Below, one piece after another: positions 1 to 6,085 of a DNA stretch of 6,085 nucleotides; within the stretch, counting starts at the first letter, position 1; the number at the start of each line of letters is the position of its first letter. Under the pieces are notes generated by a model. It did no database searches, was not told the DNA's origin, and was given only the letters and a program-made list of their open reading frames with translations. The translations under genes were made by a program, and so were the position numbers. The DNA is taken from the NCBI GenBank assembly GCA_026990615.1, contig JALXDB010000240.1, positions 1 through 6,085 on the forward strand, read 5' to 3'. The stretch comes from Spirochaetota bacterium (lineage in GTDB: Bacteria; Spirochaetota; B62-G9).

Positions 1-1346
1 ATATATAACACAGAGGACAGCCTTTCTACATTGCCCTCTTTATACAAACTCCAGGGTGCTGTTGTATCTATATACTTGTTAATAGATCTTATATAACCGA
101 GAATAGCTTCCAGCGCTTCATTTATCTTTACATTTTCTACGTAGTCTCGAACTCTTTCAGGCAGGGCCTTCCCCTCATCAATAATTTTAGAGTCTTCGTT
201 TGAAGGATTATCGTAGATATCACCTGGATCAGGGATTTTTGAATCCGAATACTTCTGAATCATCTTGGTTAATCTGCTCAAGAGATTCCCATAATCATTC
301 GCAAGGTCCGAATTTATTGTGTTCACCAGAATTTCTTCACTGAAATTAGCATCGGCGCCGATATTCATATTTCTAATCAGTACATACCTGAAGCTTTCAA
401 CTCCATACTTATCTATCAAATCCAGGGGCCTTACCACATTGCCGAGCGATTTGCTCATCTTGGCATTCTCCATCAACCACCATCCGTGAGCTACTATTCG
501 TTTGGGTTGTTCAAACCCGGCTGCCTTCAGCATTATTGGCCAGTAAACAGCATGGGTGGTGATAATATCCTTACCAACAAGATGTATATCCGCAGGCCAC
601 CATTTCTTGAAGGAATTATTGTCTCTGTAGACTCCAATATTGCTTATATAGTTAATCAAAGCATCAAACCATACGTATGTTACGTAGTTTTTATCAAAAG
701 GAATCTCTATCCCCCAATCAAGCCTGGATTTAGGTCTGGAAATACATAGATCATTCAAAGGATTTTTTAGAAAACCCAGTATCTCGTTCCTCCGGGATTT
801 TGGATAGATAAAATCGGGATGTTCTTTGATGTAGTTTATCAGCCATTCCTGATATTTCGAAAGCTTGAAAAAATAATTCTTTTCTTCGATTGTTATAACT
901 TCTCTACCGCACGAAGGGCATTTACCATCAACGAGGTCTTTTTCTGTCCAGAATCTCTCTTCAGCTACGCAGTACTTGCCGGTATATGTATCGAAGTAAA
1001 TATCTCCTCTCTCGTACAGATAAGTCAGCAGGTTTTGAACAACAAAAATATGCCTTTTCTCGGTGGTTCTAATAAATCGTGTATAGCTTATTCTTAATTT
1101 TTTCCAGAGATCGATAAACCTGACCACCATTTCATCGCAGTGTTCTTTGGGTTGCATATTTCGTTTCTTTGCAGCTTCCTGAACTTTCAACCCGTGTTCA
1201 TCCGTACCGGTGGAAAAAAATACCTCATCTCCAAACAGTCTGTGGTACCTGGAAAAAACATCCGCCAGAATTGTCGTATAGGCATGGCCTATGTGGGGTT
1301 CGTCGTTTACATAGTAGATAGGGGTAGTGATGTAAAATTTTCCCAC
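1..1346 (-). CDS. metG: Methionyl-tRNA synthetase (class Ia), C-terminus cut off by window edge
   Basis: This enzyme joins methionine to tRNA-Met in the cytoplasm, using ATP. The reading frame is open from a GTG at 1346-1344 to the window edge and gives 448 residues. Seen: the class I signature PHIGHA (His18-Gly20-His21), a connective-peptide zinc region (Cys126, Glu129, Cys143, Cys146), the VTYVWFDALINY segment near 222-233, KMSKS at 296-300, and an anticodon-binding helical domain with Asn354, Arg358 and Trp432. These last three correspond to the anticodon-reading Asn/Arg/Trp of characterised MetRS. The single zinc knuckle and overall spacing match the Thermus thermophilus type. One zinc-ligand position that is Cys in that enzyme is Glu129 here. 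The GTG start is chosen because an AAGGAGAGG ribosome site lies 5 bases upstream and the protein begins GKFYITTPIYY, the family's normal N-terminus. About 50-200 residues are missing at the C-terminus, so I cannot say whether a tRNA-binding (Trbp111-like) extension is present. It has its own promoter and is probably not co-transcribed with the helicase upstream. Identity is very secure. Confidence 0.97.
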   Translation of the reverse strand, partial: MGKFYITTPIYYVNDEPHIGHAYTTILADVFSRYHRLFGDEVFFSTGTDEHGLKVQEAAKKRNMQPKEHCDEMVVRFIDLWKKLRISYTRFIRTTEKRHIFVVQNLLTYLYERGDIYFDTYTGKYCVAEERFWTEKDLVDGKCPSCGREVITIEEKNYFFKLSKYQEWLINYIKEHPDFIYPKSRRNEILGFLKNPLNDLCISRPKSRLDWGIEIPFDKNYVTYVWFDALINYISNIGVYRDNNSFKKWWPADIHLVGKDIITTHAVYWPIMLKAAGFEQPKRIVAHGWWLMENAKMSKSLGNVVRPLDLIDKYGVESFRYVLIRNMNIGADANFSEEILVNTINSDLANDYGNLLSRLTKMIQKYSDSKIPDPGDIYDNPSNEDSKIIDEGKALPERVRDYVENVKINEALEAILGYIRSINKYIDTTAPWSLYKEGNVERLSSVLY

Positions 1347-1351
1347 TTTTG

Positions 1352-1360
1352 CCTCTCCTT
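1352..1360 (-). promoter_or_regulatory. Ribosome binding site of metG
   Basis: On the minus strand AAGGAGAGG lies 5 bases before the GTG at 1346. It is a near-complete Shine-Dalgarno sequence at ideal spacing, and it decides the non-ATG start of metG. No in-frame ATG nearby fits the family's N-terminus. Confidence 0.85.
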
Positions 1361-1525
1361 CTCAACCAGAATTTGTATCTGTCAATAGCATATAAACTAT
1401 AATTTTTAAAATTGCTTTAAATATATTCGAACTCTTATATCATAAAAACGTATAATAAAATAAAATACATTTGGGCAGGTTAAATTCCATTAACACTAAC
1501 AGTTCATCTTCAGACCATTTTTCTT

Positions 1526-1553
1526 ATAGTATTAAGATATCAGGATTTGTCAA
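1526..1553 (-). promoter_or_regulatory. Predicted sigma-70-type promoter of metG
   Basis: Read on the minus strand, a perfect -35 hexamer TTGACA (1548-1553) is followed after 16 bases by TACTAT (1526-1531), which matches 4 of 6 bases of the TATAAT consensus. An alternative -10, TATAAG at 1523-1528, would have a 19-base spacer. Transcription would start near 1518 and give a leader of roughly 170 nt. The placement downstream of the helicase stop and upstream of metG supports independent transcription of metG. No start site has been measured. Confidence 0.6.
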
Positions 1554-1595
1554 GGATTTATTACCCTGTCTCTGTAATCGATAAGTTTAACATGT

Positions 1596-1639
1596 AAAAA
1601 CGGAAAGTCAGTTGTTAATGTTTGGATAGGTAAACTTTC
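1596..1639 (-). terminator. Weak candidate terminator after the helicase gene
   Basis: On the minus strand GAAAGT (1634-1639) is repeated inverted as ACTTTC (1603-1608) and is followed by CG and five T residues (1596-1600). The six-pair stem is A+T-rich and the loop is long (25 bases), so it would be a poor intrinsic terminator. It sits 27 bases past the stop codon and before the metG promoter, which is the right place. The evidence is positional and structural only. Confidence 0.25.
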
Positions 1640-1665
1640 AAGAAAATGGAGATTATAGAGTCAGT

Positions 1666-4110
1666 TCAGGGGCGATTAAAAAATCTCTCCAGTTCTTCAA
1701 TAATTCCTGCTTGATTCAATGTTAGTACATGTGATTCAGGAAGGGATCTGAAAAATATTCCACCGTAATTCTTCGATATAATTCTCCTGTCAAGAATAAT
1801 CACAACGCCTCTGTCGGATTTTTTTCTTATAAGCCTGCCCACTCCCTGTTTTACCTTAAGAACTGCAAGAGGTAGAAGGTATCCGGTAAAGGAGTTCTTC
1901 CCTGCCATTTCAACCTGCTTTAGCCTTGCCTTTATTATAGGGTCTCTGGGGACTTTAAATGGGAGTCTGGTAATTACTACGCATCTTAAATCTTCACCCG
2001 GTACATCTATCCCCTCCCAAAAGCTTTCAGTACCAAATAGAACAGCTCTTTTCTGATGCTTAAACTCACTTAAAAGCCTATGTCTGGATGCGTTACCCTG
2101 CTTTAAAAGGGCATATCCGTGCCCCTTCAACTTCTCCTTAACCAAATCAAATACCGCATTTAAAGTTAAATAGGAGGTGAATAAAACAAGTGTGCTTCCA
2201 TTCATCTTTTTAATTATGCTTTCAACCGAACTGGAAAGCCCCATTACGTATCCGGGGTTATTGGGCTCAGCAAGGTCACTCTGAACAATTATCTCCATCT
2301 GCTCTCCATAATCAAAAGGTGAGTCAATAACCGCTTCTGAAACCTCATAATCAATGCCAAGCCTTGATTTTAAGAAGTCGAATTTTCCGTTGACCGTTAA
2401 TGTGGCGCTCGTCAAAACAACACTTTTGGACTTTTCATATATCATCTCCCTCAGTTTCTGTCCAACATCTATCAGAGATACCTTAACTCTTACCATGTCT
2501 CCCCTGTTTTCTATCCATCTGACATAGTCGTACTTTTCATCGTTTAAGAAAATATCAAGCGTCTGAAGAACATCCATAATCCTTAAAATAAATCCATCAA
2601 TTTGCTTAACCTGAACATCCCTCCCCTCTTTCTCAAGCCTACCCCTTATATCCATCAGGCTGTTTTCAAGGTCTCTCAAAGAATTATAAAAACCATCAAT
2701 TGCCGGGATTATCAGGGTATGCCATTCAGGTACCTCCTGAATACTCCTGTCTACTTCAATCACAGGATATTCTTCGGTGTCTGCCATATCTTCAAAAACT
2801 TTTTTAATAAACGATGAAAGGGCTGAAAAAAGATTATCGGCATTCTCCTTGATATCAGAAACCTGCCTTTTAATCATTTCAAAGGCTTCGTTGTCAATGA
2901 TTGATCTGTTCCTGAGGTATGCGAAGTAACCCTTATCCTTTCCCCTTTTCCCGGATCTGTAAATTTGATTTAAAAAGAATACAACAGATGCCCTGTTCAG
3001 TTCCTTTGTAAAAAAGGATGTTGCAGAATCCTCAAGTCTGTGAGCTTCGTCAAATACAACTCTGTCAAAGTTTGGAAGCACCGAGCCTCCCGCCTCCATA
3101 AGGTTGGAATCGGCCAGAAAGTAATGGTGATTGGTAATGATAATGTGGGCTTTCAATGCCTCCTTCTTAACTCTGTTAAAAAAACATTTTGAAAAGTAGC
3201 GGCATTTGGCCCCCAGACAGGTCTCAGATTTTGAGTTGATCTTTTCCCAGAAGGATTGCTTTGGAGTAAATGGTAGATCCGATACCGTACCGTCCTGCGT
3301 TTTGTTTATCCACTCTAGAATTGAATTGAACTGGTCCTGTTCATCTTCATCAATAAATGAAAACATGTCCTGTGAAACTTCCATAACTCTATTCAGACAA
3401 ATATAGTTTCCCCTGCCTTTCATCAGTACATATCTGAATTCCTTATCGATAACATTCGTCAGAGCGGGGATATCTTTTTTAAGCAGCTGTTCCTGAAGAT
3501 TTATTGTATTAGTTGAAATTACAACCCTTTCTCTGTTGAGTATTGCCCATTCAATTGATGGTATAAGGTATGCAAAACTCTTTCCTATACCGGTACCTGC
3601 CTCAATCAGGGAAATCCCGGATTGGTTAAAGGAATCACATACGAGTTCTATCATCAATTTCTGGGCATCCCTCTCTTCAAAATCATCAACTACTTTTTCA
3701 AGTGCCCCTCCTCTTTTAACATAGCTTATGCATATCTCGGGATCGAGTTTATGAATTACCTTCTTTTTAACAGGTTCAACCGCAACATAAACGGTTGTGA
3801 CATCGTTGTCTATTATTACAAATCCCACGCTCTTCTGGGCTATCCTGCTTGCTATTGCCATATCCGCATCTGAAGGAACCAGTACACCGCCGGGATGATT
3901 ATGAATAACCACATCTGCAAGATAGCTGTTTTCTACAGGAAAACTCACACATTCATCGTTACCCCTTGCAACGACCTCTATCCTGCCTATCTTTCCATCT
4001 TCACCTATCCATCCAAAAAAGAGAACCTCGTTTCCGTAGCTGTCGTGGATTTCCCTTTTTATCCTTTCGATTATCCTATCATCAAATATATCTTTGACTG
4101 AGAGCCCCAT
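1666..4110 (-). CDS. dinG: JAB/JAMM-domain fused to DinG/XPD-family Fe-S DNA helicase
   Basis: This 814-residue protein has two parts. Residues ~15-125 form a JAB/MPN (RadC-like) domain: Glu28, then HNHP at 70-73, Ser80 and Asp83 fit the JAMM zinc motif HxH-x7-S-x2-D exactly. Residues ~140-814 are a superfamily 2 helicase of the DinG/XPD group: a Q-like motif near 144-151, Walker A AGTGIGKS (171-178), Walker B DEAH (354-357), motif V GTESFWEGIDVPG (693-705) and motif VI QGVGRLIR (755-762). Cys238, Cys298, Cys303 and Cys309 match the four Fe-S ligands of DinG, with the same 5/6 spacing of the last three. Family members unwind DNA 5'-3', including R-loops and forked or quadruplex structures; cytosolic activity on nucleic acid is inferred here. 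The role of the JAB domain is unknown to me. In Firmicutes DinG this N-terminal position holds a DnaQ-type exonuclease. The ATG lies 2 bases after the PNP stop, with GGAG 10 bases upstream inside the PNP gene, which suggests translational coupling. The symbol is family-level; orthology to Escherichia coli DinG rather than YoaA is not established. Confidence 0.93.
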   Translation of the reverse strand: MGLSVKDIFDDRIIERIKREIHDSYGNEVLFFGWIGEDGKIGRIEVVARGNDECVSFPVENSYLADVVIHNHPGGVLVPSDADMAIASRIAQKSVGFVIIDNDVTTVYVAVEPVKKKVIHKLDPEICISYVKRGGALEKVVDDFEERDAQKLMIELVCDSFNQSGISLIEAGTGIGKSFAYLIPSIEWAILNRERVVISTNTINLQEQLLKKDIPALTNVIDKEFRYVLMKGRGNYICLNRVMEVSQDMFSFIDEDEQDQFNSILEWINKTQDGTVSDLPFTPKQSFWEKINSKSETCLGAKCRYFSKCFFNRVKKEALKAHIIITNHHYFLADSNLMEAGGSVLPNFDRVVFDEAHRLEDSATSFFTKELNRASVVFFLNQIYRSGKRGKDKGYFAYLRNRSIIDNEAFEMIKRQVSDIKENADNLFSALSSFIKKVFEDMADTEEYPVIEVDRSIQEVPEWHTLIIPAIDGFYNSLRDLENSLMDIRGRLEKEGRDVQVKQIDGFILRIMDVLQTLDIFLNDEKYDYVRWIENRGDMVRVKVSLIDVGQKLREMIYEKSKSVVLTSATLTVNGKFDFLKSRLGIDYEVSEAVIDSPFDYGEQMEIIVQSDLAEPNNPGYVMGLSSSVESIIKKMNGSTLVLFTSYLTLNAVFDLVKEKLKGHGYALLKQGNASRHRLLSEFKHQKRAVLFGTESFWEGIDVPGEDLRCVVITRLPFKVPRDPIIKARLKQVEMAGKNSFTGYLLPLAVLKVKQGVGRLIRKKSDRGVVIILDRRIISKNYGGIFFRSLPESHVLTLNQAGIIEELERFFNRP

Positions 4111-4112
4111 AC

Positions 4113-4952
4113 TCAGAAAGCTCCGGTTATCTCATTTATAATTTCAAGCAAAAATGGAAACATTACATCTTTAGATCTTTCAGATGTCTCTATAACTTCT
4201 CTGTGGGAGAGCTCTTTTTGGGCCAGACCTGCTGCCATGTTGGTTATTAACGATACACCCAAAACCTCCATCCCCTCCTGTACAGAAACTATAACCTCGG
4301 GAGCTGTTGACATACCCACTGCATCGGCCCCAATTTTCCTAAAAAATCTTATCTCTGCAGGAGTCTCATAGCTAGGGCCCTGCGTTGCAAGATAAACACC
4401 TCGCTTGACCCGGTCGGATATGTACAACCTCGCCGCTACTTCATTCGCAAGTTTTAAAAGCCTCGAACTGTAGGCCTCACTCATATCGATAAACCTCTCT
4501 CCCAACTCCTTCTCAAGACCCCTCAGTGGATTCCCAATTAGATTTATATGATCCTCTATAAGCATTACATCCCCCGCTTTAAAATCCTTGTTAATACCCC
4601 CCGCAGAGTTTGTAATAATAATGATCCCTGCGCCAAGCCTCTTTGCCACCCTCTCCGGCATGGTAACTTCGAATAGGGAATACCCCTGATAAAAATGAAA
4701 TCTTCCGCCAAAAATCAATATCCTTTTCCCGTTAACGGAGGAGGCGTACAAACTCCTTCCCTGACCTTCAATGGTTGAAGAGGGGAACCCAGGGATATCA
4801 TTAAATTCAACATTCTTTTGCAGATCAACTTTTTCCACAAAATCAGAATAACCTGAACCAAGAATCAAGGCCAATTTAAATCCCGTTCCCAGTTTATCCT
4901 TCAGGTAATCCACCGATTCATTCAACCGATCCAGATTGGTTCTGTCCTTCAT
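4113..4952 (-). CDS. punA: Purine nucleoside phosphorylase, trimeric (PNP/MTAP) family
   Basis: This cytosolic enzyme splits purine nucleosides with phosphate to give the free base and ribose-1-phosphate, in purine salvage. At 279 residues it has the normal length of the trimeric low-molecular-mass family. Seen in order: the phosphate-loop LGSG (31-34), GRFHFYQGY (83-91, with His86 and Tyr88), NSAGG (115-119), GPSYETPAE (192-200, Glu196 being the purine-contacting acid), VGMST (212-216), TNMAAG (237-242, Asn238 being the base-contacting Asn), and His250. The Glu and Asn pair indicates 6-oxopurines such as inosine and guanosine, rather than the methylthioadenosine specificity of MTAP. The position that is Glu89 in mammalian PNP is Gln89 here. 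The ATG has GGAG 5 bases upstream. It starts 15 bases after the peptidase stop and ends 2 bases before the helicase start, so it is the middle gene of a probable operon. The family is secure; exact substrate range is inferred from motifs. Confidence 0.95.
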   Translation of the reverse strand: MKDRTNLDRLNESVDYLKDKLGTGFKLALILGSGYSDFVEKVDLQKNVEFNDIPGFPSSTIEGQGRSLYASSVNGKRILIFGGRFHFYQGYSLFEVTMPERVAKRLGAGIIIITNSAGGINKDFKAGDVMLIEDHINLIGNPLRGLEKELGERFIDMSEAYSSRLLKLANEVAARLYISDRVKRGVYLATQGPSYETPAEIRFFRKIGADAVGMSTAPEVIVSVQEGMEVLGVSLITNMAAGLAQKELSHREVIETSERSKDVMFPFLLEIINEITGAF

Positions 4953-4967
4953 AACTGCTCCATAAGG

Positions 4968-6085
4968 CTAATATTTTATCTTTACCCATTGGCCCGGGTC
5001 AACATAATCACCATTTACGTACAATCCCCAGTGAAGGTGTGAACCTTCTGCTAGTCCAGAACTGCCGACTCTGGCTATTAGCTCACCCTTTTTCACAAAA
5101 TCTCCCTCTCTTTTTAAAAGAGCGCTCAAATGAAAGATAAGGGAGTATACCCCGAAACCGTGGTCTATTACAATCGTATTTCCGGTCAACATCCGGTTCT
5201 TTGCCATTACAACAACTCCCGCATTTGGGGCATATACAGGCGCCCCGTACTTTTCAGAGAAGTCTATCCCTCTATGAAAACTCCTGAAAAGAAACCTTGT
5301 TTCTATATAGTAGGTTCTCAATTTGCCGAAATCCGAAACAATTTCAGGCTTTTTGACAGGATATACAAACTTACCTTCCCAGTACTGAATATAATTCTTC
5401 CGTGAGACAATCCCTGACAGCTCTTCGGATTCTTTTTGTTTTGTTTCGGAAGGGGCCAGTATTCCGGCCTTATTTCTGCTTAATCTCACAACTCCCTTTC
5501 TAACAATCTCTGATTTTAAATAGAAAGGGTACTTTATTACCGTACGGTTATCATGAGAAAAAAGAGTAATCTTGAGGATATACCTACCGGGTTTTAATGT
5601 GAGAGGCAGACTAAAAGGTAGTTTATACGAACCTCTTCCCACGGGATAGGCTGAAAGGGATTTTTTTATCTTACCATTTTTATCTATTAGTACGACATCA
5701 GGCGTGCCCCTGGCATCAACCCCCCATACCTTTATTTCAACTGTTCCACCTATTTTTGGAGCGGGGAAAGCCCTGTACGATACATTTTCAAACAGCCTGT
5801 TTTTCGAAAACTGGAGCTTTCCATATAATAACTCGGGCTTCTTCCCGAGATACAGTTTTCCATATGAAAACAGCTTCAGATAACCGGTTTTCGATTTTAG
5901 GATTACTATGCTGTCCCTGTAAGTCTTAACATACCATCCATTTCCGACTGAAATTCCGGACCTGACTCCTTTTAAAACGGTATTTTTTCTGTAGAATTTC
6001 ACCCGCCCGGAGGTATATATTACCCTGTAGTATACCTTTTTTGTGGAAGCTAATCCCCATTCAGGGCTGGTTGATACAGAAAAGA
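4968..6085 (-). CDS. M23 (LytM-type) zinc metallopeptidase, N-terminus beyond window
   Basis: This is a probable secreted or periplasmic peptidoglycan endopeptidase. M23 enzymes cut peptide cross-links in the cell wall. The frame is open from the TAG at 4970-4968 to the window edge (371 residues visible). A GTG at 6002-6000 could start a 344-residue protein, but it has no ribosome site. The 27 codons before it look coding (strand-like, continuing smoothly into the next segment) and contain no start codon, so the true start and any signal peptide lie outside. Counting from that GTG, residues ~1-165 are basic and rich in predicted beta strands, with an Ig-like segment near 85-160. Residues ~210-340 are the peptidase domain: HRGID (His243, Asp247), FHLS (His291) and SHLHW (His322, His324), a complete zinc and catalytic set. 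It is the first visible gene of the operon that continues with PNP 15 bases later. I do not recognise a specific named orthologue; a regulatory (inactive) LytM role is unlikely because all ligands are present. Confidence 0.92.
   Translation of the reverse strand, partial: FSVSTSPEWGLASTKKVYYRVIYTSGRVKFYRKNTVLKGVRSGISVGNGWYVKTYRDSIVILKSKTGYLKLFSYGKLYLGKKPELLYGKLQFSKNRLFENVSYRAFPAPKIGGTVEIKVWGVDARGTPDVVLIDKNGKIKKSLSAYPVGRGSYKLPFSLPLTLKPGRYILKITLFSHDNRTVIKYPFYLKSEIVRKGVVRLSRNKAGILAPSETKQKESEELSGIVSRKNYIQYWEGKFVYPVKKPEIVSDFGKLRTYYIETRFLFRSFHRGIDFSEKYGAPVYAPNAGVVVMAKNRMLTGNTIVIDHGFGVYSLIFHLSALLKREGDFVKKGELIARVGSSGLAEGSHLHWGLYVNGDYVDPGQWVKIKY

Larger units (their letters stand above)
1347..1665. 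other. 319-base AT-rich intergenic region before metG
   Basis: This is the only sizeable gap in the window. In the direction of transcription it holds a weak candidate terminator just after the helicase stop, a promoter (1526-1553), then a leader of about 170 nt to metG. Bases 1385-1475 are extremely A+T-rich and include a 13-base palindrome at 1401-1413 (AATTTT, central T, AAAATT) and a small hairpin, GTTAA/TTAAC with a 6-base loop, near 1480-1496. I looked for a T-box (specifier stem, AGGGTGG-like box, antiterminator), a SAM riboswitch, a tRNA and a real small ORF, and recognised none. The longest short ORF in the leader is 16 codons and has no good ribosome site. Confidence 0.8.

Noticed and set aside
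1380..1385. A second TTGACA hexamer (minus strand) close to metG
   Set aside because: The -10 would fall on the ribosome binding site (AGAAGG), which does not resemble TATAAT.
486..1388. Plus-strand ORFs of 82-92 codons opposite metG
   Set aside because: They are antisense shadows of a fully conserved MetRS reading frame, with no protein-family features.
1424..1434. A GTTCGAAT-like string on the minus strand resembling a tRNA T-loop
   Set aside because: The flanking bases cannot form a T-stem, and no acceptor, D or anticodon arms are present.
1440..1490. A 16-codon ORF in the metG leader (minus strand) as a possible leader peptide
   Set aside because: It has no convincing ribosome site, no enrichment of Met codons, and no attenuator-like hairpin with a T-run after it.
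1347..1553. T-box or SAM riboswitch controlling metG
   Set aside because: No T-box core, antiterminator/terminator pair or SAM aptamer motif could be recognised.
2602..4101. Plus-strand ORFs of 62-83 codons opposite the helicase gene
   Set aside because: They overlap a continuous helicase frame with all motifs intact, and show no ribosome sites or recognisable domains.
5130..5405. A 91-codon plus-strand ORF opposite the M23 peptidase
   Set aside because: It is antisense to the catalytic domain and shows no independent coding evidence.

Overview
The window is ordinary-looking bacterial chromosome, about 40% G+C by eye, with four protein genes all on the minus strand. Two of them run off the window edges. 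Reading in the direction of transcription (right to left) the order is: a secreted M23 (LytM-type) zinc metallopeptidase whose start lies beyond base 6085; a trimeric-type purine nucleoside phosphorylase; an XPD/DinG-family iron-sulfur helicase with an N-terminal JAB/JAMM metalloprotease-like domain; and, after a 319-base AT-rich gap with its own promoter, methionyl-tRNA synthetase, whose C-terminus lies beyond base 1.

Organism: the peptidase resembles M23 enzymes I associate with deltaproteobacterial genomes, and the JAB-DinG arrangement points the same way. With the moderate A+T content, this suggests an anaerobic or environmental Gram-negative lineage of the deltaproteobacterial or Deferribacteres kind. 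That is a low-confidence inference, because there is no rRNA or lineage-specific marker in view.

Layout: 4968-6085 peptidase (N-terminus missing), 15 bases, 4113-4952 PNP, 2 bases, 1666-4110 JAB-DinG helicase. The very short gaps and the absence of internal promoters argue for one transcription unit. Bases 1347-1665 hold a weak candidate terminator for that unit, a good sigma-70-type promoter for metG, and an A+T-rich leader of about 170 nt ending in a strong ribosome binding site and a GTG start. Bases 1-1346 encode 448 residues of MetRS.

The genes serve different housekeeping tasks: cell-wall remodelling, purine salvage, unwinding of nucleic-acid structures, and tRNA charging. The most notable item is the JAB-DinG fusion, in which both the JAMM zinc site and the four Fe-S cysteines are intact. 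I saw no mobile element, CRISPR array, structural RNA gene or defence island.
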